Counted from the first letter of the stretch, positions 52,318-61,866 are shown. The stretch is DNA of 64,000 bases from Kordiimonas sediminis (GCF_014656395.1 NZ_BNCI01000001.1:1585893-1649892), one strand, 5' to 3'. The notes: generated by a model not told the origin, from the sequence alone. Made by a program: numbers and translations.

Positions 52318-53817
52318 CTATCTGCTATCCTGCTCTGATTGAGTGTCGCCGGGTTGCTCCGCTGCCAAAGTGCCTGCTAGCGATGAAAAATCCATAAAGG
52401 GTGTGGGATTTGTGCCCAGATATAGCTTTCCGTCTTGAAGGGTGTGATTAAGCACATAGTGACTGTTTTCTGCCTTTAGGACTTGCTGACTGACATAATT
52501 GTCCAGAACCTGCTGCGCACCCGCGAAAACCTGTTCCCGCATGTCTTCTGGCATTGTCTGTGGATGGGTTCCTGTCATAGACCATGCTAGCAGATTAATG
52601 GCCAGACTGTCATCTGCGGTCAACATGCCCTGACCGGTCAGGGCATTTAGAAGTGCCACCATCATTTGACCATATGTGCCAGCACCCCTGTAGGGCTGCA
52701 ACGTGAATTGACTGGACGATTGAAGCGTGCCGAAATTCGTTATCACAGTTGAATCATCCACTGATAGTGTTGGCGAATATTCAGACAGCTTAGCAAGTAG
52801 AGTAAGTTGCTCCATTTCAGCATCTTTAACCTCAGCAGGTGACGCACCGGTTAAAGCCATCAACCGGATACGCCAGTCAAGCCGTGTGTAAGCATTTATA
52901 AGCGCGGGGTCTATATTGGTGGCCTTTCCAGAGACAGCAGTTTTTTCAATGATAAACGGTGCAGTTTCTGTGCCTGTGCTGAGCTTCTGAAGCTCCAGTC
53001 TGACGGACTGTTCAAGAAGCCCACTTTCACCGACAATAGTGTTATTGTTGACGGTAAGCGCATCAAGGGAAATGGTCGAACCGCCCTTTGACGTTAGCAT
53101 CAGGCCACTGAAGTCCAGATGGGTTTCACCAATGCTAATTATTGTGTTGGGCAGTAATTGTCCTGTCGCGCTGAAAGTCAGTGGTTTCATATCAATCACT
53201 GTGGCGTCCTGCTCACTGCTGTTATTCAGAGACGAATTTACGCCGTGTATTGCGAAGCTGGAATCGTAGGACCGGTCGGCTACAGCATACTCCATAGTTA
53301 GTTCAGCACCGAGAAAGTCAAATGCACTATCATTTTTGGACGATGCTAGTGAAAATGCAGGGATCTCGGCAGAGACATGTATATCGCCGGAAAAGCTGAT
53401 CACGGTTGTCATTTCCGCGAATGTTGGTGTTAACAGTGTTACAGCAGTATTTTCACCCAGTATAGCTTCGAGTGACATTTCACTGCGACTTCGGGCAAGT
53501 TTGAAGCCGTCCGTAAGGAAGAAGGGGCCGTGTTCTACATTATAGTTTAAGTTCAGGGTGCTATCGTCAGAAAGCGTTGGGTCGCCACGGCGTAGGTGAT
53601 GTGGAAGACTGATAGTCAGTGTCACATCTGTCGAAAACCACCCACGATCCAGCGACATGCCAGACAGCAGTGTTTCGTGTAGCTCTGGCATGGTTGTCTG
53701 GCTTAGTTCCCACTGCTGGTGCAGTGTATCTTCTACCTTGCTGCCCAAAAGACCAGGCGTGACAAGCAGTACACCAATGCTGATTGCGGCGAACGCAAAG
53801 ACACCTTTATTAACCAC
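52318..53817 (-). CDS. YdgA-like (DUF945) protein
   Basis: 499 aa from the GTG at 53817, chosen because GGGGGA lies eight bases upstream; the TTG in front of it overlaps that ribosome site. A single N-terminal membrane helix (about 4-24) anchors a large periplasmic region. It opens with the DUF945 pattern (LLSGMSLDRGWFSTDVTLTISLP, then NVEHGPFF) and continues as beta-rich repeats with LARLAEYSPT-like segments. The molecular function of the family is unknown. Single gene, divergently placed from nothing nearby. Confidence 0.8.
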   Translation of the reverse strand: MVNKGVFAFAAISIGVLLVTPGLLGSKVEDTLHQQWELSQTTMPELHETLLSGMSLDRGWFSTDVTLTISLPHHLRRGDPTLSDDSTLNLNYNVEHGPFFLTDGFKLARSRSEMSLEAILGENTAVTLLTPTFAEMTTVISFSGDIHVSAEIPAFSLASSKNDSAFDFLGAELTMEYAVADRSYDSSFAIHGVNSSLNNSSEQDATVIDMKPLTFSATGQLLPNTIISIGETHLDFSGLMLTSKGGSTISLDALTVNNNTIVGESGLLEQSVRLELQKLSTGTETAPFIIEKTAVSGKATNIDPALINAYTRLDWRIRLMALTGASPAEVKDAEMEQLTLLAKLSEYSPTLSVDDSTVITNFGTLQSSSQFTLQPYRGAGTYGQMMVALLNALTGQGMLTADDSLAINLLAWSMTGTHPQTMPEDMREQVFAGAQQVLDNYVSQQVLKAENSHYVLNHTLQDGKLYLGTNPTPFMDFSSLAGTLAAEQPGDTQSEQDSR

Positions 53818-53925
53818 GTATAAATCCCCCAATTAACGTGCAGTCATGGTGTAACAAAACCATGGATAGTATTTAATGTCAAATTAGGAGTGTTGAACGG
53901 CGCTGAAAATGTTACGGGAGCGACA

Positions 53926-55659
53926 TTATCCCGTGATTTTTCTTTTCAGAGCCCGGCCAACAAATCGTAGTTTGGTGCCAAGATCAAATCTGTTCAGGTT
54001 GGATTTGACGACACCTTCGGTGAATCTGGTTCGTTTGGAGTAGTCAATATTTACAGCAACAATAACGGGCCGGTCAGTGCTTGCAATATCAAGGGCCTGT
54101 TTGATGCCAGTGTCCAGATCATTATTCGTATTGATCCCAACAAAAGCAGCACCAACCGCATCAGCAAATGCTTCATGCTTCAACGGGGGTAGAACCGTAC
54201 AGGTTTTGCGGTTGTAGGGGATTTCCTGACCTTGCGCGATTTGGCTTAGCTCACCGTCGGCAAAGATAAAATAAACAACGCCCAATCCTTCGGCGCGTGC
54301 GGTCAGGGCTTCCATGGCAGTCATGGTGAAAGCACCGTCACCAATAATGCCGATAACCTCCCTGTCGCGGTTCGCGAGTTTAGCTGCATTGACCGCAGGT
54401 AAGCAGTAGCCCATGCAATTGAAGTCCGTAGGGGAGATAAAGTCCCGTCCTGCCCGGATCGGCATCAACTCAGCGGTCAGGAATGTATGATTGCCGTCGT
54501 CGGTCGCGACAATGGCAGTTTCCGATAAATGGGCATCGAGGGAAGCAAAGAACAGACCTGGATTGACTTTATCACCGCTGTCGTGGGCTGCCCATTCGGC
54601 TTTATAGGCTGCTTTTTTTTCTGCGATCAATGCGGCTGGACTTGCTGCACGCGGCGCGTCCATAATGCGGTCCAGTGCATCCGCCAGCATGGGTAGTGCT
54701 TCGGCTGCATCTGCTTCGATGCCAACCTTTGCCGGGTAATTCGCGCCGATTGTGTCCGGATTAATATCCAGATGCACCAGATTTTCCGGGACTTGCAGGT
54801 CAAAACTGCCTGATGCAATCTCGCCAAACCGGACACCAACAGCCAGCATGGCATCAATACCCGTGAACGCAGCTTCCGAAGCCGGAACAGACGCCTTACC
54901 AAAAGACATACCCGTATGCAGTGGGTGGTCAGCTTTAAAAACACCAAGGCCCTGCAGGCTTGTTGATACAGGCGCATTCAGTTTTTCAGCTATGCGAATG
55001 GCGGCGTCCATGGCGCGCTTGTTGCCCCAGCCAAGAAAGATACCAGGCTTGTTTGCTGCGGCCAGTAGTTGTGCAGCAGCTTCAATGTCTGCGGGGTCAG
55101 GCTTTTTGCCAAGCCGTTCAGGTGGAGTATAGTCTAGAACCGTGCCCGCATCGCCTTTGTATAATTGCAAGTTTACAGGAACCTCAACATAGACGGGGCC
55201 GGGCTCACCGGTTGTGGCAATATCATATGCTTTATATAAGGTGGGTACGATATCCTCATGTGTTTCTACTTTAAATGTGGCTTTGGTCAGGGGCGCCATT
55301 AATGCTTGTTGATCCATCTCATGCAGTTGAAACTTAGCCTCTGTGTCGGTGCGAGTGCTGCCTGACAGAACAAGCATGGGAATACCGTCAAGATAGGCTT
55401 CACCGATGCCACTCATAGCGTGTGTTAAGCCAGCCGCAGGTACGACAACCAGAACACCAATGCTGTCCGATGTCCGGCTGATTGCATCTGCCATAAAGGC
55501 GCCGCCTGCTTCGTGGGATACCAGAACCGGTTTAATCTGGTTGGATTTATTCAGTTCGTCATACATTTCAGTTGTATGGACGCCAGGAATGCCAAATGTG
55601 TAGCGTACACCCAATTGTTCAAGGGCGTGACGCACTAACCATGCTCCGGATTTTTTCAT
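53926..55659 (-). CDS. Thiamine-diphosphate-dependent enzyme (acetolactate synthase-like)
   Basis: 577 aa from the ATG at 55659 (AAGGAAA upstream). Three ThDP-enzyme domains: PYR domain with the cofactor-activating Glu50 in SHEAGGAFMADA, a central nucleotide-like domain, and a PP domain with GIIGDGAFTMTAMEAL (440-450). The second metal position reads ADGELSQIAQ with Asp468 where acetolactate synthases have Asn. It therefore belongs to the broad benzoylformate-decarboxylase/ALS-like group, and the reaction is not predictable. It starts 13 bases after the FAD dehydrogenase gene, indicating a two-gene operon. Confidence 0.88.
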   Translation of the reverse strand: MKKSGAWLVRHALEQLGVRYTFGIPGVHTTEMYDELNKSNQIKPVLVSHEAGGAFMADAISRTSDSIGVLVVVPAAGLTHAMSGIGEAYLDGIPMLVLSGSTRTDTEAKFQLHEMDQQALMAPLTKATFKVETHEDIVPTLYKAYDIATTGEPGPVYVEVPVNLQLYKGDAGTVLDYTPPERLGKKPDPADIEAAAQLLAAANKPGIFLGWGNKRAMDAAIRIAEKLNAPVSTSLQGLGVFKADHPLHTGMSFGKASVPASEAAFTGIDAMLAVGVRFGEIASGSFDLQVPENLVHLDINPDTIGANYPAKVGIEADAAEALPMLADALDRIMDAPRAASPAALIAEKKAAYKAEWAAHDSGDKVNPGLFFASLDAHLSETAIVATDDGNHTFLTAELMPIRAGRDFISPTDFNCMGYCLPAVNAAKLANRDREVIGIIGDGAFTMTAMEALTARAEGLGVVYFIFADGELSQIAQGQEIPYNRKTCTVLPPLKHEAFADAVGAAFVGINTNNDLDTGIKQALDIASTDRPVIVAVNIDYSKRTRFTEGVVKSNLNRFDLGTKLRFVGRALKRKITG

Positions 55660-55672
55660 GTCTGGTTTCCTT

Positions 55673-57298
55673 TTATGTGTCTGTTCTTTGTTCCAGTAAT
55701 GTTTCTGCCAGTCGGCGTGCTGTATGAATACAGCCGGACAGGAACGTGCCTTCCAGTGACCGTTTGCCAGAAGCCCCGCCCCCGCCAAAGCCAGTTGCTT
55801 CCCCCGCAGCGAATAGTCCGGGGATCACGGTGCCTTCTGTGTTTAATACTTGACCGTGCAGGTTTGTTTGAATGCCGCCCAAAGACTTTCTGCTGATCAA
55901 GTGGGTTTTTATCGCAATCAATGGCAGGGCTTTATTGTCCAGAATTGGCTGATATTTACAGGTGCGGATCTTGTCGCCGGTCCACTGGCGCAAATGCTGC
56001 AACCGTCTTACTTGATCGTCATTCCACTGTTTGGGGGCGCGTTTAACCTGACTGTCGTACGTCTCCACCGTGTCGCGTAGAGTATGCGCCTTAATATAAG
56101 GGCTGTCAGTTCTGCCATTCATTTTTTGCACAAGTTCGTCAAGGGAACCAGCAGCAATAAAGTCGTCACTTTCAGACAACATTGTATCAATTAACCACGG
56201 GTCACCACGCAACATGCCGATGATAAACCTGATGGCCTGTCGGTCACGAATGTAGGGGTTGTGATCTGCGCCTGATATGGCCAGTTCCCGACGGGCTATC
56301 CTGTAATTCAGTATATGCCATGACCATGGTTTTTCCTGCTGTGCTACTTGCTGGCAAAGAAAGTTGGTATCAAATCCGGTGACAAGCGGCATAGGTCCGA
56401 TCCGTTTGCCCAAATGGTCACACCACAGACTGGACCGTGTTGGAATCAGGCTCAGGCCGTGGCCATCAAAGCTGGGTTGGGGGTGGGGAACCCCGGCAGC
56501 ATAATTCCACATTTTGTCCAGATGTGTTACCGCGCCGCCAATTTGACTGGTCGCTTCATGCAGTGCCCCGTCATTATAGGGGTGATTTCCGTTCAGGATA
56601 TTACCGGGCGCAGCGCCCCAATTTTTCGGCCAATGTTTTTTGACCAGTGGGATATTGCCGCCAATCCCGCCTGTTGTGACAATGACAGTTTCTGCACAGT
56701 AGCTTTTTGTATCACCAGCACTGTTGGTTGCCTGCACGCCAGTCACGCTGCCGCCTGTTGTCTCCAGTGCTTTGACAGTTGTTTCAAACTGGATGGTCAA
56801 TTTTGAGCTGGACCGCGCTGCTGCCTGCTCCAGGTGCGATATTAAAGTATCGGTTAACCGTTTGGCCGTACCCCACAGAACATGATAGCGCGGCACACTG
56901 TTTCCAGGTGCATAAAGACCGCGTTCCACCCACTGGACCGCCGGGATGAAGCGAAGCCCCCGCCTGATAATCCAGTCATAGACAAGCGACCTGTTATTTT
57001 CTGCATAATCCTGCGCCCACCGTTCGGGCCAATAGTCTTCTGGTTCGAACTCTGCAAAGCTTCGCCAGTCTTTCAGCATCAGATCCGGGCTATCTTTAAT
57101 CCCCAGTCGTTTTTGTTGAGGCGTTGCACACAGCGACATGCCACCAAATGCCCAGCGTGCGAGTCCACCGAACTCGTCAGCGCGGCACCTGTCCAGAAGC
57201 GTAATGTGACGTTTGTCACCTGCTTCCAATAGTTCAAGCGCAACAGTAATTCCAGCGATACCGCCACCAACAATGATGATATCTGACGTCTCTGTCAT
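55673..57298 (-). CDS. FAD-binding dehydrogenase (fumarate reductase/ketosteroid dehydrogenase family)
   Basis: 541 aa. An N-terminal FAD Rossmann motif (DIIIVGGGIAGITVALELLEAG) and a C-terminal FAD loop (VIPGLFAAGEATGFGGGGASGKRSLEGTFLSGCIHTARR) bracket a capping domain. The layout matches KstD-like FAD-binding dehydrogenases that reduce or desaturate C-C bonds. The typical active-site residues cannot be assigned confidently. ATG at 57298 is preferred although GGGAGG is 13 bases upstream; an in-frame GTG at 57322 is possible. Leader gene of the pair with the ThDP enzyme. Confidence 0.85.
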   Translation of the reverse strand: MTETSDIIIVGGGIAGITVALELLEAGDKRHITLLDRCRADEFGGLARWAFGGMSLCATPQQKRLGIKDSPDLMLKDWRSFAEFEPEDYWPERWAQDYAENNRSLVYDWIIRRGLRFIPAVQWVERGLYAPGNSVPRYHVLWGTAKRLTDTLISHLEQAAARSSSKLTIQFETTVKALETTGGSVTGVQATNSAGDTKSYCAETVIVTTGGIGGNIPLVKKHWPKNWGAAPGNILNGNHPYNDGALHEATSQIGGAVTHLDKMWNYAAGVPHPQPSFDGHGLSLIPTRSSLWCDHLGKRIGPMPLVTGFDTNFLCQQVAQQEKPWSWHILNYRIARRELAISGADHNPYIRDRQAIRFIIGMLRGDPWLIDTMLSESDDFIAAGSLDELVQKMNGRTDSPYIKAHTLRDTVETYDSQVKRAPKQWNDDQVRRLQHLRQWTGDKIRTCKYQPILDNKALPLIAIKTHLISRKSLGGIQTNLHGQVLNTEGTVIPGLFAAGEATGFGGGGASGKRSLEGTFLSGCIHTARRLAETLLEQRTDT

Positions 57299-57462
57299 GT
57301 ATGTGATTGTGCCTCCCAACACGTCCAGAGTTGTTCATACAACGGAATGGAGAATGGCGCAAAGAAAATACGGAACTGGTCAGTATGAAAAATAAAATTC
57401 ACGTGTCTGTGGCGAGCTGCACTGACATAGATACACAGTCGTTAACGGACGTGGCTGACAGG

Positions 57463-58230
57463 TTACCAGGCTCCGTCAGTTGGGATGTTTAGCGATGTAC
57501 CACAATGCTTACAGTGAACCGCATCTTCGTCATGACGTGCCAGGCCGCATGTAGGGCAGGAGTGGGCTACCTTGCTAGGCCGGAAGATCGTCTGCACCAG
57601 GCGCAAGAATAATCCTACACCGAATACCATTATAATGACGGCAACAGCCCGCCCCAAAGTATCAGAGAGGGTAATGTCGCCGAACCCGGTTGTGGTGAGT
57701 GTTGTAACCGTAAAATACAGGGCATCCATATAGTTGTTGATGGATTCATTCCGGTCTACTTCAAGCACATAGACAATGGCTGTGATGACGAAAATGAAGA
57801 CGAAAAGGTTGATCGTGGACTGGATGATTTGTTCATTTTTCCGAAAGAAGAAGAAGCTTTGACGCAGTTCTTTCGCAACATGATAGGACCGCATTAAACG
57901 CAGCATCCGAATAACCCTGAGGAAGGCAATATTTTCTACAAAGGCCGATGCCAGCAATGATAGAATGACAATGATGTCTGTAAGCGATTCAAAACGGGAT
58001 ATAAACCGCAGTCGTCCGGGGGCGATATAGAGCCGCGCCAGATAATCCAGAGAAAATATCAAGGCAAATATATAGTCTATCACCAGAATGGTTGTATTAG
58101 TCTCTATCATCGACGAGACAATAAACACCAGTATTGTTAGTATATCGAAACTTAACAGGCTGAACCTGAACCGCATGCCAGCTTTAGACTCGCCGTGATA
58201 TAGGGCGTGAATTTTCTCTTTCGATGTCAT
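57463..58230 (-). CDS. Voltage-gated-type K+ channel with C-terminal zinc ribbon
   Basis: 255 aa. Six membrane helices: S1-S3 in about 25-95, an S4-like segment with spaced Arg (FLRVIRMLRLMRSY, 103-116), then S5, pore and S6. The selectivity filter reads TTTGFGD (179-185) instead of the common TVGYGD. After S6 the tail carries CPTCG (225-229) and CKHCG (240-244), a zinc ribbon. It is a tetrameric cation channel by family knowledge; the ribbon may sense metal or redox state. Single gene. Confidence 0.88.
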   Translation of the reverse strand: MTSKEKIHALYHGESKAGMRFRFSLLSFDILTILVFIVSSMIETNTTILVIDYIFALIFSLDYLARLYIAPGRLRFISRFESLTDIIVILSLLASAFVENIAFLRVIRMLRLMRSYHVAKELRQSFFFFRKNEQIIQSTINLFVFIFVITAIVYVLEVDRNESINNYMDALYFTVTTLTTTGFGDITLSDTLGRAVAVIIMVFGVGLFLRLVQTIFRPSKVAHSCPTCGLARHDEDAVHCKHCGTSLNIPTDGAW

Positions 58231-58513
58231 GCAGATGCAACCTTCCTATAGCCAAGCTCTTCAGAAAAATGACAAATTCCAGATGGAAACGCAATTGCCT
58301 TTCAAGGGAAAGGGCTAAAGTATTACCAATACGTGCCATGTAATACTATGCGTTTTGTTTAAGGTGTGATCCGTAAAACGAGCAAATTAATCTAACATTA
58401 GTAGAAAAATGATGTAAAAACTTTCCGTGTCAAGATTTTGTTAACTTTCTTCTTCAACTATTAAATACTGGCTCGCTGCAGTATTGCCGGGCTTTATTCT
58501 TGAAGGGCATTTC

Positions 58514-59071
58514 ATGGCTAACCTAAAACAGTTCAAAGAGTTTATTGATTACTGGAAAGAGCTGCGCCATGAAGATCAATTGGTGCCCTATCATGCGGAC
58601 TTTGAACCACGCCGCATCGCATCTCTTCTACCACGACTGCTAATTGTTGAACATTTACCTGGCAAAGATGAATTTACTGTCCGTCTTGCAGGGACCGAAA
58701 TTCGTGAAAGATTAGGGCGTGAGATAACCAATACACCGTATGACGACTTTTTCGGGACGGCTAAATTAAATTGGAGAGTTGGTACCGAAACGCTGGACGA
58801 GATTTTACAACAACCAGCAGGCGTACTTGGTCGCCGGGAATGGTTGACAGAATATTCATCCTACAATTGTGATTTCATATACTTGCCCTTTAAGGGGCGG
58901 GCAGGGGAAGCTAATGAGTTTTTCCTACTGTCCGAATTTGACAAGCCGCTTCATGTTTTAAAAGGTGGGGAGTTCAAGCAGCTAGGGGACGTATCCGAGA
59001 TATATGCCCTCGACTTGGGTAACGGTATACCGCCATGCTTGCAGTCAATGCCAACATTGGCTATATCCTGA
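58514..59071 (+). CDS. PAS-like domain protein (PAS_5 type)
   Basis: 185 aa, soluble. Nearly all of it is one PAS-like fold: PYHADFEPRRIASLLPRLLIVEHLPGKDEFTVRLAGTEIRERLGREITNTPYDDFF, the pattern of alphaproteobacterial PAS_5 proteins, with a beta-sheet end (CDFIYLPFKGRAGEANEFFLLSEF). No output domain is present. AAGGG sits eight bases before the ATG at 58514; an in-frame start at 58484 is not supported. It precedes ggt by 49 bases and could share its promoter. The 283-base divergent spacer to the channel gene is A+T-rich with no clear motif. Confidence 0.8.
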   Translation: MANLKQFKEFIDYWKELRHEDQLVPYHADFEPRRIASLLPRLLIVEHLPGKDEFTVRLAGTEIRERLGREITNTPYDDFFGTAKLNWRVGTETLDEILQQPAGVLGRREWLTEYSSYNCDFIYLPFKGRAGEANEFFLLSEFDKPLHVLKGGEFKQLGDVSEIYALDLGNGIPPCLQSMPTLAIS

Positions 59072-59120
59072 AGGCTGATACATCAAACGTTTAGCTAATT
59101 TTAGTCGTCAGGATTTCTCT

Positions 59121-60890
59121 ATGAAATATTTACGGTCCTTTTTTGCTGCGGTGTCCATTGTCTTGGTCGCTTGTGGTGCGGTTACTGCACAGGGTTTAAA
59201 ATCCAGCAGTAGCAAATATGTTGCCCCTTATACTTTCAACAGCCAATTCCAGCCTGTCTTAGGTGAAAACGGCATGGTTGTAGCCCAAGAGACATATGGC
59301 AGCGAAGCAGGGCTGGAGATATTGAAAGCAGGCGGGAATGCGGTTGATGCAGCTGTGGCCACCGGCTTTGCACTTGCTGTGACCCATCCGCAGGCTGGTA
59401 ACCTTGGTGGAGGTGGTTTCCTTCTGGCATACCTGGCCGAAGAAGACAAAGTCATCGCCATTGATTTCCGTGAAATGGCACCGTCCGCTGCACACCGTGA
59501 TCTTTTCCTCGATGCTGAGGGCAATGTTGATAACCGTCTTGCACGGTTCAGTATGAAGTCTTCTGGGGTGCCGGGTACCGTGATGGGACTGGTGGATGCG
59601 TTGGAAAAATACGGCACAATGTCCCTTAAAGACGTTATGAAGCCCGCCATCCGGTTGGCAGAAAAAGGCTTCCCGATGACATGGGGGCTATATGACTCGC
59701 TCGCCAGACGCGTGGAGCACCTGCAGAAAAATCCAGCCGCGAAAAAATACTTCTACAAGGTGGATGGCAGCGTGTACGAACGGGACGAGCTTTTTAAGCA
59801 GCCAGATCTGGCGAAAACACTGAAAGCTATCGCCAACAAGGGCGTTAAAGGATTTTACGAAGGTAAGGTTGCAGATCAGATTGTCGCTGCGGTTCAGGCA
59901 GAGGGCGGTATCATGACACTGGAAGATCTGAAAGGCTATAAGGCGATTGAACGGGAAGCGGTTAAGGGTACATACCGGGACTTCACTGTTGTGTCGATGC
60001 CGCCGCCGTCTTCGGGTGGGGTCCATGTTATCCAGATGCTGAACATACTTGAAGGCTATGACCTGAAAGATATGGGGCACAACAGTGCCGAGTATGTGCA
60101 CCGACTGACAGAAAGCATGAAATATGCCTATGCGGATCGGTCCAAATACCTTGGTGATCCAGACTATTTTGATGTGCCGATCGCGGGTCTGACAGACAAA
60201 GAGTATGCAGCAGCCATCCGGGCCAAGATCAAAGATGACCGCGCTACGCCGTCCAAAGAGATTTCCCCTGCTCCAAAACTGCCGTATGAAAGTAACGACA
60301 CAACGCATTATTCCACGGCGGACCGTTGGGGTAATATGGTTGCTGTGACATATACGCTGAACTTCACCTTCGGGAATGGCAAGGCCGTTGATGGTGCTGG
60401 TTTCCTGATGAATAATGAAATGGATGATTTTTCTGCCAAGCCGGGCACGCCGAATGGGTTTGGTTTGCTGGGCGGTGAAGCAAATGCGATTGAACCAGGA
60501 AAACGTCCTTTATCTTCTATGACGCCCACCATGGTTTTCAAAGACGGTAAGCCATACATGGTTACAGGCTCTCCTGGGGGTAGTACTATTATTACGGTGG
60601 TTCTGCAGACAATTCTGAATGCGATGGAGTTTGATATGAATGCGGCGGCGGCGACAGCAGCGCCAAGAATTCATCATCAGTGGTTCCCTGACCGGTTGAT
60701 GGTCGAGCCAGGCTTTTCCATCGATACGCTGCGTATCCTGAAGGATAAAGGCCACATGGTCAAAGCGAACTCTGATGATCCGTGGGATAGAATATTGGGG
60801 TCAACGCAGACTATTATGGTGCGTGGTGATGGCCTGTTAATGGGCGCTGCAGACCCACGCCGTCCGGGGGCGAAGGCTGCAGCTTTTTAA
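59121..60890 (+). CDS. ggt: Gamma-glutamyltransferase
   Basis: 589 aa periplasmic Ntn-hydrolase that cleaves gamma-glutamyl bonds (glutathione, gamma-Glu peptides). Autoprocessing should occur before Thr394, the first residue of TTHYS, which becomes the nucleophile. The oxyanion loop TGSPGGSTIITVV and the substrate-binding FREMAPS and PLSSMTPT segments are intact. The N-terminal segment SIVLVACG contains a lipobox-like LVAC (Cys18), so it may be a lipoprotein instead of a free periplasmic enzyme. AGGA precedes the ATG. Confidence 0.96.
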   Translation: MKYLRSFFAAVSIVLVACGAVTAQGLKSSSSKYVAPYTFNSQFQPVLGENGMVVAQETYGSEAGLEILKAGGNAVDAAVATGFALAVTHPQAGNLGGGGFLLAYLAEEDKVIAIDFREMAPSAAHRDLFLDAEGNVDNRLARFSMKSSGVPGTVMGLVDALEKYGTMSLKDVMKPAIRLAEKGFPMTWGLYDSLARRVEHLQKNPAAKKYFYKVDGSVYERDELFKQPDLAKTLKAIANKGVKGFYEGKVADQIVAAVQAEGGIMTLEDLKGYKAIEREAVKGTYRDFTVVSMPPPSSGGVHVIQMLNILEGYDLKDMGHNSAEYVHRLTESMKYAYADRSKYLGDPDYFDVPIAGLTDKEYAAAIRAKIKDDRATPSKEISPAPKLPYESNDTTHYSTADRWGNMVAVTYTLNFTFGNGKAVDGAGFLMNNEMDDFSAKPGTPNGFGLLGGEANAIEPGKRPLSSMTPTMVFKDGKPYMVTGSPGGSTIITVVLQTILNAMEFDMNAAAATAAPRIHHQWFPDRLMVEPGFSIDTLRILKDKGHMVKANSDDPWDRILGSTQTIMVRGDGLLMGAADPRRPGAKAAAF

Positions 60891-60900
60891 TGCGGAGGGA

Positions 60901-61473
60901 TCAGAGTACCTGATCGTCTTCCTCGTTCGTATCAGACAATAAACTAAGCGCTGCTTCGGCATCGCTTAGTCCGCTACTGGCAGCAGGAACATCTATTCCT
61001 TCTTGATCGTCTGTTCCAGCGCTAATGCTGTCAGCGCCCTCTCCGTCATCGGATGCAGGGATGCTGTCGGTGCCACCTGTACTATCTGTACCACCTGTAC
61101 TGTCAGTGCCGCCAACACTGTCCGCAGGCTCTTCTGCCCGCGGCAGAAGCGTATTCAGATCAAGGCCGCGCGCAAGGGTGCTGACAACTTTGCCAAAGGG
61201 CAAGTCAGCAAGCGCCTGATATTCCTCAAGTGCGAGCTTGGCACGGGCCGTATGGGCCACAGATTTCCCAGGAACGGATATTTCATCAGCCAGATATGCT
61301 TTTGCTTCGTCGCTTAGGCTAACTTCAACGGCTGCCTGGTCCGAGTTTGCCGTATCAGAAGTGGCGTCAGCCAAACTGGATTGAAAGCTCTGCTGTGTTT
61401 CTGTTGGTGCTGTCTTGTTTCTGCCTAGTCCCTGTGCAGCAGCTGCATTGGCATTGGGATTAATCGTATTCAT
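60901..61473 (-). CDS. Acidic low-complexity protein with tandem repeat, function unknown
   Basis: 190 aa, no signal peptide and no membrane segment. Three parts: an Asn/Ala/Gln-rich start (about 1-45), a short ordered core (about 48-112, EVSLSDEAKAYLADEISVPG through LALEEYQALADLPFGKVVSTLARG), and an acidic Gly/Ser/Thr/Asp tail with three DS(V/T)GGT units. The core's LSDEAKAYL motif resembles short segments of other alphaproteobacterial proteins of unknown role. GGAAAC precedes the ATG. Divergent from the 57-residue gene at 61689. Confidence 0.7.
   Translation of the reverse strand: MNTINPNANAAAAQGLGRNKTAPTETQQSFQSSLADATSDTANSDQAAVEVSLSDEAKAYLADEISVPGKSVAHTARAKLALEEYQALADLPFGKVVSTLARGLDLNTLLPRAEEPADSVGGTDSTGGTDSTGGTDSIPASDDGEGADSISAGTDDQEGIDVPAASSGLSDAEAALSLLSDTNEEDDQVL
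61064..61117 (-). repeat. Three 18-bp tandem repeats inside the acidic protein gene
   Basis: Three consecutive 18-base units encoding six residues each (DSVGGT, DSTGGT, DSTGGT). Imperfect DNA identity between units indicates some age. Such coding repeats often vary in copy number among strains. Confidence 0.75.
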
Positions 61474-61688
61474 CGTAGTTTCCTATTGGCTAAGGATACA
61501 GATATACTCATAAACTTAAAAACCGTATCAAATTCACTGTGATAGCCCAAGCACGAACTGTGCCATATTGAGACACTATACAAGCATGAGAGTGAAAAGG
61601 CAAAAAAGGTCGAATTTTATCAATTCATTAATGGGACATTTATCCGCATGTCGTAGGGTGCTTACAGATTGAACGTAAGGAGTAGAGT

Positions 61689-61862
61689 ATGTCAGATGCA
61701 ATCAGACAGGCAGCAGTTGCCGCCATTGGTAACACTGTAAAAGTTGCTGTAGCGCAGGACATGGCGCAGAACAGTAAAAAGATACAGGAACAGGCAGCCG
61801 CTTCTGCTGCCCCCAGCCCCGCGATTGCAGGCGGCGGTGCCAACGTTGATATGAAAGTCTAG
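61689..61862 (+). CDS. 57-residue small protein (weakly YjfB/motility-protein-like)
   Basis: 57 aa, MSDAIRQAAVAAIGNTVK at the N-terminus and GGGANVDMKV at the C-terminus. A strong AAGGAG lies seven bases before the ATG, and an intrinsic terminator begins four bases after the stop, so it is very likely a real monocistronic gene. The first about 40 residues should form an amphipathic helix, followed by an Ala/Pro linker. The layout recalls the short YjfB-type putative motility proteins that end in a GN.VD.. segment, but this is only a weak resemblance. Confidence 0.75.
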   Translation: MSDAIRQAAVAAIGNTVKVAVAQDMAQNSKKIQEQAAASAAPSPAIAGGGANVDMKV

Positions 61863-61866
61863 TTGA

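Noticed and set aside
55660-55788. N-terminal extension of the ThDP enzyme
   Set aside because: It overlaps the FAD dehydrogenase gene; a good ribosome site and typical family start lie at 55659.
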